Assembly: GCA_046759185.1 (NCBI GenBank)
Contig: JBHIBO010000039.1
Coordinates: 1 to 11,583 of the forward strand
Source of the DNA: JAJISK01 sp046759185
Lineage (GTDB): Archaea > Thermoplasmatota > Thermoplasmata > RBG-16-68-12 > JAJISG01
Length of the DNA stretch: 11,583 bases
Reading direction: 5' to 3'
The position numbers and the translations under genes are program-made. The notes below the pieces were generated by a model. That model searched no databases. It was not told where the DNA came from and was given only the letters and a program-made list of their open reading frames with translations. Positions 1 to 7,462 of this stretch are shown one piece after another (position 1 is the stretch's first letter; each line of letters opens with the position of its first letter).

Positions 1-1342
1 CCATGCCAAGGGCAGGACCCCGTCCCAGTGTCGTGGGCTTTAGGCCGACGATGGGAAGCGGGAAGAGGAAACATCCCAGAATCTCCGTTCCCCCGGATAT
101 GTTAATGATGGGCGCGCGGCCGCCACCCACCTTCTCGAAGAACCACATCCAGGACTCCTCGTCCCACGGCTCGCCCGTACTCCCCAGCACACGAAGGCTG
201 GAGAGGTCGTGCTGTTCCACCACCTCTCCCCCATACTTCATGAGGAGCCGGATGGCCGTGGGGCTGATGCCGAGTTGGGTCACTCGGTGCTCCTCCACCA
301 TCCGCCACAATCGGTCGGGACCTGGGTAGTCCACCGTCCCCTCCATCATGACCATCGTCCCTCCGAGGGTGGAGACCCCGATGATCATCCAGGGGCCCAT
401 CATCCAACCGATGTCCGTGACCCAGAAGAAGACGTCCTCGGGCTTCAGGTCGAAACCGTAGCCGATCTCCTTCGTGGCCTGAGCGAGAGCGCCGATGTGG
501 GTCTGGACCGCCCCTTTGGGCCGTCCGGTGGTCCCGCTGGTGTAGATGATCATGGAGTAGTGTTCGCTGTTCAGATGGCGAGTTTCGAATTCGGCCGGCT
601 GGTCACCGATGAAATCCCGCCACCTCAGGTCCCGATCCCGGTGCCAGGTCACAGATCGGTGCAAGTGCTCGAGCACAATGACCCTCTCCAGGTCGGGGGC
701 CAAGCCCACAGCCTTGTCCGCCTCCTCCTTGAGTCGGATCGTCTTGCCGCGGCGCCTGTACCCGTCAGCCGTGAACAGGATCCTGGCGCCCGCATCCACC
801 AGGCGGGTGGCCGTGGCCCGCGCGGCAAAGCCGCTGAAGATGGGGACGGCGATGGCCCCCACCTTCCAGCAGGCGAACATGACGCTGATGACCTCGGGGA
901 CCATGGGCATGTAGATCCCGACGCTATCCCCCGGCTCCACCCCCTGTGCGACCAGAGCATTGGCCAGGCGGTTCGCCTCCTCGAAGTGGTGGCCGTAGGT
1001 TGTTCGTCGAGCCTCGCCCTCGTCGCTCTCCCAGATGCAGGCGACCCGATCACGGGCCTCCCCCTCCGCGTGTCGGTCCAGCCCGTTCAGGGCGAGGTTA
1101 ATCTGGCCCCCCGGAAACCAGCGGGCCCATGGTTTCCCTTCGCTCAGGTCGAGGACCTTGTCAGGCGGTCTGTACCACGCGATCCCCAGGTCTTCGAGGG
1201 CGGCTTCCCAGAACCACTCGTTGTCCTCGACGCTTCGCTGCAGCAGCTGCTCGTGAGTCGTCACGCCATGTTTGGCCATGAAGCGGGTGATGTTGGCCTC
1301 CTGGACGAAGGAGTCCTCAGGCTGCCACACGATGCCCGTCAA
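1..1342 (-). CDS. Acetyl-CoA-synthetase-like acyl-CoA synthetase (AMP-forming), N-terminal part
   Basis: Adenylate-forming enzyme expected to activate a short carboxylic acid with ATP and join it to CoA in the cytosol. The window holds the first 447 codons and the gene runs off the left edge; full-length Acs is about 650 residues, so the C-terminal lid domain is missing. Visible features are an Acs-type N-terminus (RWFPGGQINLALNGLDRH, 74-91), the P-loop YTSGTTGRPKG (267-277) and LGSTGEP (386-392). Where Acs normally reads TWWQTETGG this protein reads NISGGTEILG (414-423), so the tryptophan that closes the acetate pocket appears to be glycine. This suggests a substrate larger than acetate, such as a branched, hydroxylated or medium-chain acid; that is inference. 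The TTG start at 1342 is chosen because GAGGGGG lies 8 nt upstream; an ATG at 1279 would remove conserved sequence. It is transcribed divergently from the Asp-box gene. The family is secure; the substrate is not. Confidence 0.9.
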   Translation of the reverse strand, partial: MTGIVWQPEDSFVQEANITRFMAKHGVTTHEQLLQRSVEDNEWFWEAALEDLGIAWYRPPDKVLDLSEGKPWARWFPGGQINLALNGLDRHAEGEARDRVACIWESDEGEARRTTYGHHFEEANRLANALVAQGVEPGDSVGIYMPMVPEVISVMFACWKVGAIAVPIFSGFAARATATRLVDAGARILFTADGYRRRGKTIRLKEEADKAVGLAPDLERVIVLEHLHRSVTWHRDRDLRWRDFIGDQPAEFETRHLNSEHYSMIIYTSGTTGRPKGAVQTHIGALAQATKEIGYGFDLKPEDVFFWVTDIGWMMGPWMIIGVSTLGGTMVMMEGTVDYPGPDRLWRMVEEHRVTQLGISPTAIRLLMKYGGEVVEQHDLSSLRVLGSTGEPWDEESWMWFFEKVGGGRAPIINISGGTEILGCFLFPLPIVGLKPTTLGRGPALGM

Positions 1343-1350
1343 CGATGTCG

Positions 1351-1357
1351 CCCCCTC
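1351..1357 (-). promoter_or_regulatory. Shine-Dalgarno site of the acyl-CoA synthetase gene
   Basis: GAGGGGG on the minus strand, 8 nt before the TTG codon at 1342. It decides in favour of this non-ATG start. The same heptamer precedes the minus-strand gene at 11449. Confidence 0.6.
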
Positions 1358-1511
1358 GGGATTTCCCGGACGCTGAATAAGGCTTCGGCGGAAGGAAGCG
1401 TCTCAGATAATGCGGATATCCTGGGACGCGGAGGCCTCCAAGCTATGTGTTTATGCGGCGTGCAGACCTCCTGTCCCTACGACATCCGGCGGCGTCAAGC
1501 GGTCCGAGAAC

Positions 1512-3245
1512 ATGGTTCCTCCACACCGCCAGGGAGCGGTGAGACGACACCCGTGGTTGTCCACGTGGATTCTCGGCCTCCTGGTCCTCAACGTGATCCT
1601 CTTCCCTCCGCCTCCCTCAACAACTACGCCCCCCTCGTCCGAGGTCTCTCTTGGGGCAGCTTTTGCCCCTCTCTTCTCCGACAACGTTCGCATCACCGAC
1701 GGACTGAGCCCCTTCCTGTACCAGGTGGAACCCTACATCGTGGTCGACTCCCAGGGATCTCTCTTCGTGGGCTGGAAGGAGGCCGAATCTGCTGAGGGCC
1801 CGGGCCGGCGTGTAGGTTTCGCCCGCTCCGAGGACGGCGGTCTCACGTGGTCCTCGAACCTGCTGATGGATCGACGCGTACCGGGTCGGTTTCAGTCAGA
1901 TCCCTGGCTGGTGGTCGACGAGTCGGACCGGCTCTACTACTCGCGCCTGGAATTCGAGGAAGGGCCGGTGAACGGGGTGGCGGTGTCCCACTCGGATGAT
2001 GGAGGTTTGTCGTGGAGCGCCGTGGTCGAGGTCGACGACCAACCTGGGTTTGCCGACAAGGAATCCATGGTCAGCGACGGCAACGGTACCCTCTACCTGG
2101 CCTACGACGACGCGAGCCTGGTAGGGGATGACACCAGCATCCGGTTCACCCTCTCGACGGATCGGGGGAACACCTGGGCGGCAACGACCGAGGTTGGCGG
2201 GGGTCCCGGTGACTTCTTGTCTCCCGTCATTGCCACGCAGCCCAACGGGACAGTGTACGTCGCATGGCTGGACTTGTTTCTCGGAAACATCCTCGTTGCC
2301 ACATCCTGGGATCGTGGGGTGACTTGGGGGACCTCCGTTCGGGTGAACCCCGTACCGGGGACCGCGGCCCTCGACCCGACGCATCCCTGGTGGGTCTCCC
2401 TCCCCTCCATCGTGGCCGATGCCCAGGGGCGCATCTACATCGCGTGGTCGGACCGGAGCACGGGAAGCCTAGACATCCTCGTCGCACGGTCGGAGGATGA
2501 CGGTTCGTCCTGGTCGCTCCCGGCTCGGATCAATGACGACGCCTCGGGGCGGGAGCAGAGGATGGTCAGCCTCGTCGTGGACGAGGACGACCGGCTGCAC
2601 GCCGCCTGGTACGACAACCGCACGGGGAACCTCAACGTCTTCTACAGCAACTCGACGGACGGAGAAACGTGGTCCACGAACGAGAGGGTGACGACCGCAG
2701 AGACGTCGTCGGCCTTCCAGCGTCCCGGCGATTACCTTGGCCTGACTGCGGACCGAGACGGTACGCCCTACGTCGTGTGGACCGATGGCCGCAGTGGGAA
2801 CCTAGATATCTACTTCGCCAGCCCCAGCCTTAGCCCTCCCGAAGAGCCGGATATCGAAGCCCCCCTCATCGAGATTCGGTCACCGGAAGAGGGCGAGACC
2901 TTCAACTCAACGCAACTGACCGTTTCGGGAACCGCCCAGGACAACGTCGCAGTGGACCGCGTCGAGATCAGCGCCGACAACGGGACCAACTGGATTCGAA
3001 CCAGTGGGACCTCCATGTGGTCAGGCGAGCTCGAAGTTCCCCTCGGAGAGACGACCATCACGGCGAGAGCCACGGATACCTCAGAGAATGCCGCCACGGC
3101 CAACGTGACTGTGAGTGTGGTCATTGAGCCGGAGGACCCCGTCCCTCCCGGACCCCCCTACCTGATCATCCTTGCTGTCGCCGTGGCCCTCGCCACGACC
3201 GCGGCGATCATCACGTGGATGGTCGTCAGAAGGCGACAGGGCTAG
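1512..3245 (+). CDS. Secreted, membrane-anchored Asp-box (BNR/sialidase-like) beta-propeller with Ig-like domain
   Basis: Predicted extracellular protein of 577 residues. After a basic stretch (RRHPWLSTW) comes a hydrophobic signal or anchor segment (about 15-30), then a propeller region with six Asp boxes of the S-x-D-x-G-x-T-W type: SEDGGLTW (106-113), SDDGGLSW (161-168), STDRGNTW (215-222), SWDRGVTW (265-272), SEDDGSSW (327-334) and STDGETW (381-387). An Ig-like domain follows (about 450-537), then a transmembrane helix (about 549-572) ending VVRRRQG, so the bulk should face outside. Several N-x-S/T sequons are consistent with a glycosylated archaeal surface protein. I see no convincing sialidase arginine triad, so neuraminidase activity is not claimed; adhesion or glycan binding is equally possible. 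The ATG at 1512 places the signal segment near the N-terminus; an in-frame ATG at 1410 would add 34 residues that do not look like a signal sequence. A weak TATA-like TTTATG lies at 1450-1455. Confidence 0.85.
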   Translation: MVPPHRQGAVRRHPWLSTWILGLLVLNVILFPPPPSTTTPPSSEVSLGAAFAPLFSDNVRITDGLSPFLYQVEPYIVVDSQGSLFVGWKEAESAEGPGRRVGFARSEDGGLTWSSNLLMDRRVPGRFQSDPWLVVDESDRLYYSRLEFEEGPVNGVAVSHSDDGGLSWSAVVEVDDQPGFADKESMVSDGNGTLYLAYDDASLVGDDTSIRFTLSTDRGNTWAATTEVGGGPGDFLSPVIATQPNGTVYVAWLDLFLGNILVATSWDRGVTWGTSVRVNPVPGTAALDPTHPWWVSLPSIVADAQGRIYIAWSDRSTGSLDILVARSEDDGSSWSLPARINDDASGREQRMVSLVVDEDDRLHAAWYDNRTGNLNVFYSNSTDGETWSTNERVTTAETSSAFQRPGDYLGLTADRDGTPYVVWTDGRSGNLDIYFASPSLSPPEEPDIEAPLIEIRSPEEGETFNSTQLTVSGTAQDNVAVDRVEISADNGTNWIRTSGTSMWSGELEVPLGETTITARATDTSENAATANVTVSVVIEPEDPVPPGPPYLIILAVAVALATTAAIITWMVVRRRQG

Positions 3246-3280
3246 GACACCGCCTCGCGCGAGAGCCAGCGCGCCAAGTC

Positions 3281-3286
3281 TTTATA
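3281..3286 (+). promoter_or_regulatory. TATA box of serS
   Basis: TTTATA, with its centre about 28 nt before the serS ATG at 3312. Archaeal transcription starts roughly 25-27 nt downstream of the TATA centre, so the transcript would begin within a few nucleotides of the ATG, implying a leaderless or nearly leaderless mRNA. No Shine-Dalgarno sequence precedes the ATG, which agrees. Confidence 0.7.
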
Positions 3287-3298
3287 CCGACAAGTCGG
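3287..3298 (+). repeat. Perfect palindrome between the serS TATA box and start
   Basis: CCGAC-AA-GTCGG begins at the base right after the TATA box and lies between it and the predicted transcription start. A protein bound here could block preinitiation complex assembly, so it is a candidate operator. It is short and GC-rich, and chance is possible. Confidence 0.4.
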
Positions 3299-3311
3299 CT
3301 CTCGACGCCGG

Positions 3312-4586
3312 ATGTTGGACATCAACCTCATCCGTGATCACCCCGAGGTCGTGCGTGCCGACCTGCAGAAGCGAGGGGATGAGGAGAACCTGGCCCGGCT
3401 CGAGGAGCTCATCGGATGGGATCGAGCCTGGCGGGAGAACAACACGAGGGTCAACGAGCTCCGCCATCGACGCAACGACCTAGCCCAGCGCATCGCGGCC
3501 GCACAGCGGGCGGGAGAGGACGTCCGCGACCTCACGCAGGAGGCTGCCGACCTGGGTGGGCAGATCGAGAACCTGGAGTCGAACCTTGACTCCGTCCGCT
3601 CCTCCATCGACGGCGCCCTGATGCGACTTCCCAACATCCTGGACCCCGACGTCCCGATCGGGAAGGACGACTCGGAGAACGTGGAGCTGCGTAGCTGGGG
3701 GGAGCCCCGGGAGGTCGACTTCGAGCTGCAGGCGCACGGGGAGCTCCTGGAGGCCGCCGGCTGGGGGGACTTCGAGCGAGGGAGGAAGGTGTCCGGGGCG
3801 GGGTTCGTATTCCTGAAGGGGGACATGGTGTTCCTGGACCTCGCCCTGCAGAGGTTCGCCCTCGACTTCGTCGTTGAACGAGGGTACGTCCCCCTCTTCC
3901 CTCCGTTCCTCATCCGCCGCCGTCCGTACGAGGGGGTGGTCGACCTGGAGGACTTCGCCAAGGTGATGTACAAGGCGGAGGACGAGGACCTCTACCTCAT
4001 CGCGACATCGGAGCACCCTATCGCGGCCATGCACATGGACGAGGTGCTGGCGGAGGAGTACCTGCCCCTCCGCTACGCCGGCCTCTCCACGAACTTCCGG
4101 AAGGAGATCGGCGCCCATGGCGTGGACACGAAGGGCCTCTTCCGCATGCACCAGTTCAACAAGGTGGAGCAGTTTATCTTCTCCCCTCCGGAGGACTCGA
4201 GGCAGTACCATGAGGAACTCATCGGGAACGCGGAGGCCATCTTTCAGCAGCTGGAGATTCCCCACCGCGTCGTGAACGTGGTCACCGGCGACATCGGCAC
4301 GGTGGCGGCCAAGAAGTATGACCTCGAGACGTGGTCGCCACGGCAGGGAAAGTACGTCGAGGTCGTCTCCTGCTCCAACGCCACAGACTACCAAGCTCGC
4401 CGACTGAACATCAAGGTCGGGAAACGCGGCGGGGCGAAGCGATTCGTTCATACCCTGAACAGCACGGCTGTGGCCACCTCTCGGGCCCTGGTGGCGATCC
4501 TGGAGCACTACCAGAACGAGGACGGCACCGTTTCGGTTCCTACCGTCCTCCGACCCTACCTCGATGGTCGGGAGGCCCTGCGTTGA
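3312..4586 (+). CDS. serS: Seryl-tRNA synthetase
   Basis: Charges tRNA-Ser (and tRNA-Sec where present) with serine in the cytosol. The 424-residue length is normal for the common class II SerRS, and this is not the rare methanogen-type enzyme. The N-terminal long coiled-coil arm that grips the tRNA (about 28-100) is rich in charged heptads. The catalytic core follows: the serine-binding ATSEH (231-235), motif 2 FRKEIG (262-267) continuing to RMHQF (278-282), and motif 3 STAVATSR with its arginine at 390-391. The start MLDINLIRDHPEVVR is typical of the family. It has its own TATA box about 28 nt upstream, so it is probably expressed independently of the Asp-box gene ending 66 nt before it. 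No key residue appears to be missing. Confidence 0.97.
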   Translation: MLDINLIRDHPEVVRADLQKRGDEENLARLEELIGWDRAWRENNTRVNELRHRRNDLAQRIAAAQRAGEDVRDLTQEAADLGGQIENLESNLDSVRSSIDGALMRLPNILDPDVPIGKDDSENVELRSWGEPREVDFELQAHGELLEAAGWGDFERGRKVSGAGFVFLKGDMVFLDLALQRFALDFVVERGYVPLFPPFLIRRRPYEGVVDLEDFAKVMYKAEDEDLYLIATSEHPIAAMHMDEVLAEEYLPLRYAGLSTNFRKEIGAHGVDTKGLFRMHQFNKVEQFIFSPPEDSRQYHEELIGNAEAIFQQLEIPHRVVNVVTGDIGTVAAKKYDLETWSPRQGKYVEVVSCSNATDYQARRLNIKVGKRGGAKRFVHTLNSTAVATSRALVAILEHYQNEDGTVSVPTVLRPYLDGREALR

Positions 4587-4609
4587 GGCGCGCGCTCACC
4601 TACCGAACC

Positions 4610-4642
4610 GGTCGTTTCGACCAATTCTCACAGCACGAAACG
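4610..4642 (+). repeat. Alternative inverted repeats downstream of serS
   Basis: GGTCG-TTT-CGACC (4610-4622) can form a 5-bp hairpin. Its inner CGTTTCG (4613-4619) is also the exact reverse complement of CGAAACG (4636-4642), giving a 7-bp alternative stem with a 16-nt loop. The two are mutually exclusive. They lie in the 112-nt gap between serS and the membrane-protein gene. No T-tract follows, so a terminator is not supported. Confidence 0.35.
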
Positions 4643-4698
4643 GGCGCGCAACAGTAAAGGCATAGGAGTGGCAGAAGCGACGCCCGAGGTTCCCATCG

Positions 4699-6045
4699 TT
4701 GAGCCCAGCGCCTCGTCCATCGATCCAACGACCTATTGCGAAGGAGGAGCCCAAGCCCCTGCGGGACGGTCCTATCCGTGACCTTAGCGGCCGACCGCCG
4801 AGCTCCGGAACCTCTCGGAGGCACGATTTCCTATCGAAGATTCGGCGCCTCCGATTGGCCCAGGCGACTCGCGGGGTATACCGATCGGTGCGTGACAGCC
4901 TCTGGGACTTCGGTCCGATTCGGGCGCTCCTGTTGGCGGGCCTCGCCAATTTCTCGATCGCCATCATCCTCGCCGGCACGGGGGCGGGAACGTTGGCCGC
5001 CCTCCCGGCCCTCATCGGGTTCGGCCTTTCCCTCGCCGCCCTCCTCTATGGAGGCCTTCCCCCCGTGGCCTCCCGCATCGCGGAGCTCAATCGGCCGCAG
5101 TGGTTGGCCATGTGGGCCCTCATGACGGTTCTCCTCGCCTTCCTGGGCTTCTCCTCAGTGGCCGTCATCGTCGTGGTCCTCTTCGTGGCCGGTTTCACGG
5201 CGACCCACGTGTTCTGGGACCTGCTAAATCGCCTCCTCGTCAAGCGGAGGCAGGCGGAAGGACGGGGAATCTCCCACGCAGCAGCCGACCCGAATCCCTT
5301 CCTCCTCACCTTCGCCATCATCGCCGGCTGGTCCGTTGCAGCAAGCCTGCTCATGGGATTCCTGCGTGTCCACGACCTGGGGCCTCTCGGCATCTCCTTT
5401 CTCGGGGCCCACATTGGCCTCATCGTGGGCCTCGTCCCCCTGGAGATCCACCTTCTCCGAGAGGCGCGGAAACCCACCATTGCCCGATGGTCCCTCTTCT
5501 CCCCGAAGCGGCTGATCCGGGACATCGTGTTCATGGGTGTGGCCGGTGCCGTCGTCGGGGCGGAACTCTCCATCGCATCCGGGAGCGGCGTCTTCTCGGG
5601 CATCCCGACCCTGGCCCTCGTCCTGGTCCTCTTCGGCTACCTCGGGGTCGTGGCCCGGCAGCTCAGCTCCTTGCGTGGGCAGGGGCGAGGGTATCACCCG
5701 CTAATCCTCCCCGCCTTCGGCATGCTCCTCCTGTTTGCCCCCCTCGTGGTGCTCCTTTCCGGCCCCCCTGGTGTCCTCACGCAACTCTACGGGGGCGCCC
5801 AGGCCGCCGGCATCCTCACAGGAGTCTCCCTCATCACGCTCCGAGGCCTCTGGCAGGAGAAGGCACGACACCTACAGGACCGCCTTGAAGGGGCCCTTCG
5901 GGAGCGCGTCACGCTGGAGAAGGCGGAAGCCGTGGTCCGAAACGGTTACGAGCGGATTCGGCAGGCGCAGGCGGCAGGCAAGGAGCGGCTCCGGGAACGA
6001 GAGAGGATCATCGTGGAGGAGAGGGGACCGCCTCCGGGCGATTAG
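4699..6045 (+). CDS. Multi-pass membrane protein of unknown function with charged C-terminal helix
   Basis: I do not recognise this family. The 448-residue product has about ten hydrophobic segments, near residues 75-93, 98-118, 134-150, 152-172, 201-222, 230-250, 275-293, 302-319, 334-354 and 362-381. A charged helix rich in E, R and K follows (about 384-440), with possible coiled-coil character, presumably cytosolic. A basic loop (178-189) and an arginine/lysine-rich loop (253-274) lie between segments. No transporter signature, P-loop or catalytic motif is evident. The start is uncertain: the TTG at 4699 gives a proline- and arginine-rich N-terminus with mixed third-position bases unlike the GC-rich body, and a GTG at 4888 (codon 64) would begin just before the first membrane segment. 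A GTG at 4668 opens a different frame that stops at 4781. The gene lies between serS and purB, which gives no functional hint. Confidence 0.75.
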   Translation: MSPAPRPSIQRPIAKEEPKPLRDGPIRDLSGRPPSSGTSRRHDFLSKIRRLRLAQATRGVYRSVRDSLWDFGPIRALLLAGLANFSIAIILAGTGAGTLAALPALIGFGLSLAALLYGGLPPVASRIAELNRPQWLAMWALMTVLLAFLGFSSVAVIVVVLFVAGFTATHVFWDLLNRLLVKRRQAEGRGISHAAADPNPFLLTFAIIAGWSVAASLLMGFLRVHDLGPLGISFLGAHIGLIVGLVPLEIHLLREARKPTIARWSLFSPKRLIRDIVFMGVAGAVVGAELSIASGSGVFSGIPTLALVLVLFGYLGVVARQLSSLRGQGRGYHPLILPAFGMLLLFAPLVVLLSGPPGVLTQLYGGAQAAGILTGVSLITLRGLWQEKARHLQDRLEGALRERVTLEKAEAVVRNGYERIRQAQAAGKERLRERERIIVEERGPPPGD

Positions 6046-6055
6046 AGGCCTACGA

Positions 6056-6095
6056 GCCCCCTCCAGTACGGGGCGAAGAAACCCTATATGGCCCC
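6056..6095 (+). repeat. GCCCC/GGGGC/GCCCC inverted repeats around the purB TATA box
   Basis: GCCCC (6056-6060) can pair with GGGGC (6070-6074), which can instead pair with GCCCC (6091-6095). The second pair brackets the purB TATA box at 6084-6089. The stems are only 5 bp and no T-tract follows, so this is neither a clear terminator nor a clear operator. Confidence 0.25.
6084..6089 (+). promoter_or_regulatory. TATA box of the purB-lig operon
   Basis: CTATAT in otherwise GC-rich sequence, 39 nt after the membrane-protein stop codon. Transcription would start near 6112-6115, placing the purB GTG at 6122 about 8-10 nt into the mRNA. This suggests purB-lig is its own transcription unit. Confidence 0.6.
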
Positions 6096-6121
6096 CGAAC
6101 CATTGCTCGCTGGGTGATGGC

Positions 6122-7462
6122 GTGCTCTGTCCGCTGGACTTCCGCTATGGCCGCCCTGAGATGAAGGCCATCCTCTCTGAGGAGAACAGGCTGAAGAAAC
6201 TCCTCGCGGTGGAGGTGGCTCTGGCTGAGGCGCTCGCTACGGTGGGCCAGATCCCGCGGGATGCCGCCAAGTTCATCGCCTCCGCCGCGGAAGGAGGACT
6301 CGTCAAGGCGGAGCGCGTCGCGGAGCTGGAGGCGGAGATCAAGCACGACACCATGGCCATGGTCCTGGCCCTCAGCGAGGCCAGCGGAGACTACGGCCGG
6401 TACGTCCACCTGGGCGCCACGAGCAGCGATATCACCGACACCGCCGCGGCGTTGCAGCTCAAGGAGGCGCTCCCCCTGCTCGAAACGGGACTGCATCGCC
6501 TCCAGGAGGCGCTCCTCAGCCTGGCCCAGGAGCACAAGGATACGGTGATGGTGGGCCGCACGCACGGCCAGGCGGCCATCCCTCTCACCTTTGGCATGAA
6601 GATGGCGGTGTTTGCGTTGGAGGTCCACCGGCACCTCACGCGGCTGCGGGAGGTCTCCGAACGCATCCTCGTGGGGAAGATGTCCGGCGCCGTCGGCACA
6701 GGGGCCGCTTTTGGAAAGGACGCCATGAAGATTCAAGACCTCGTGATGGTGAACCTCGGACTTCGGGCGGAGGAGGCCGCGACCCAGGTCGTGGGCCGAG
6801 ACCGGTATGCCGAGTACGTCGCCGTCCTGGCCGGCATCGCTGCCTCCCTCGAACGGTTCGCCACGGAGGTCCGGAACCTGCAGCGGACGGAAATCGGCGA
6901 GGTGGCGGAGGCGTTCGGGGAGAAGCAGGTCGGAAGCTCCACCATGGGCCAGAAGGAGAACCCCATCACCTCGGAGAACATCAGCGGCTTGGCACGGATC
7001 GTGCGGGGGTTTGTGGGCCCGGCCTACGAAAACGTCATTCTGTGGCACGAGCGGGACCTCTCCAACTCCTCGGCGGAGCGGTTCATTCTGCCCCACACCA
7101 CGGCCCTCGTGGACGACCTCCTGCACAAGGCGGCCGAGGTGTTCGAGACCCTCCGGGTCCGACCGGATCGGATGGAGGAAAACCTGCGTGCCACAGGGGG
7201 GCTGCTCATGGCGGAGGCGATCATGATGGCCCTCGCCCGAAGGGGGATGGATCGGCAGGAGACCCACGAACTCACCCGCCGCCTTTCGCGTAGGGCCAAG
7301 GCGGAGGGCCGGCCGTTCCGGGAGGTCCTATTGGAGGACGAAGCCGTCGCCTCCCACCTCGGGGAGGAGGGGGTGGATGAGGCCCTCGATCCGCGGAACT
7401 ACCTGGGCGCCATCGGGACCATCGTGGATCGCGTCGTCGCTATCTGCCAGGAATCGCCATGA
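6122..7462 (+). CDS. purB: Adenylosuccinate lyase
   Basis: Performs two fumarate-releasing steps of purine synthesis: SAICAR to AICAR, and adenylosuccinate to AMP. It is a cytosolic homotetramer of the fumarase/aspartase superfamily. At 446 residues it has the expected length. Conserved regions are YVHLGATSSDITDT (94-107, histidine 97), GRTHGQ (145-150, catalytic-type histidine 148) and the mobile signature loop GSSTMGQKENP (271-281) with its serines, lysine 278 and asparagine 280; ENVILWHERDLSNSSAER (303-320) is typical of PurB. The loop normally reads M-P-x-K; here the proline is glycine. The GTG start at 6122 yields LCPLDFRYGRPEM, matching usual PurB N-termini (PL-x-YRYG-x-xEM). The open frame extends upstream to 5735, but that part overlaps the membrane gene and has no PurB character. 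An ATG at 6161 would cut off the conserved RYG segment. It overlaps lig by ATGA. Confidence 0.95.
   Translation: MLCPLDFRYGRPEMKAILSEENRLKKLLAVEVALAEALATVGQIPRDAAKFIASAAEGGLVKAERVAELEAEIKHDTMAMVLALSEASGDYGRYVHLGATSSDITDTAAALQLKEALPLLETGLHRLQEALLSLAQEHKDTVMVGRTHGQAAIPLTFGMKMAVFALEVHRHLTRLREVSERILVGKMSGAVGTGAAFGKDAMKIQDLVMVNLGLRAEEAATQVVGRDRYAEYVAVLAGIAASLERFATEVRNLQRTEIGEVAEAFGEKQVGSSTMGQKENPITSENISGLARIVRGFVGPAYENVILWHERDLSNSSAERFILPHTTALVDDLLHKAAEVFETLRVRPDRMEENLRATGGLLMAEAIMMALARRGMDRQETHELTRRLSRRAKAEGRPFREVLLEDEAVASHLGEEGVDEALDPRNYLGAIGTIVDRVVAICQESP

Noticed and set aside
209..1795. Long plus-strand open frame of 528 codons
   Set aside because: It lies antisense to the acyl-CoA synthetase gene, whose motifs are clear, and runs on into the Asp-box gene in another frame. 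Its product is rich in R, P, G and H with no recognisable domain: a GC-driven shadow.
1512..3245. Annotation of the Asp-box protein as an active sialidase
   Set aside because: Asp boxes are structural and occur in many propellers. I could not see a convincing arginine triad or Tyr/Glu catalytic pair.
3480..4508. Minus-strand open frame of 342 codons opposite serS
   Set aside because: serS is unmistakable on the plus strand. The antisense product has no motif, and long antisense frames are expected at this GC content.
4610..4622. Intrinsic terminator after serS
   Set aside because: The stem is only 5 bp and no T-tract follows; archaeal termination generally needs a T-rich stretch.
5100..5888. 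Plus-strand open frame of 262 codons inside the membrane-protein gene
   Set aside because: Its product is rich in P, R, H and G, whereas the overlapping frame gives ten clean hydrophobic segments.
5735..6121. Upstream extension of the purB reading frame
   Set aside because: It overlaps the membrane-protein gene in another frame, has no PurB similarity, and lies upstream of the purB TATA box.
6050..7267. Minus-strand open frame of 405 codons opposite purB
   Set aside because: Antisense to a complete purB with all conserved blocks; the composition is histidine-, arginine- and leucine-rich without domain features.
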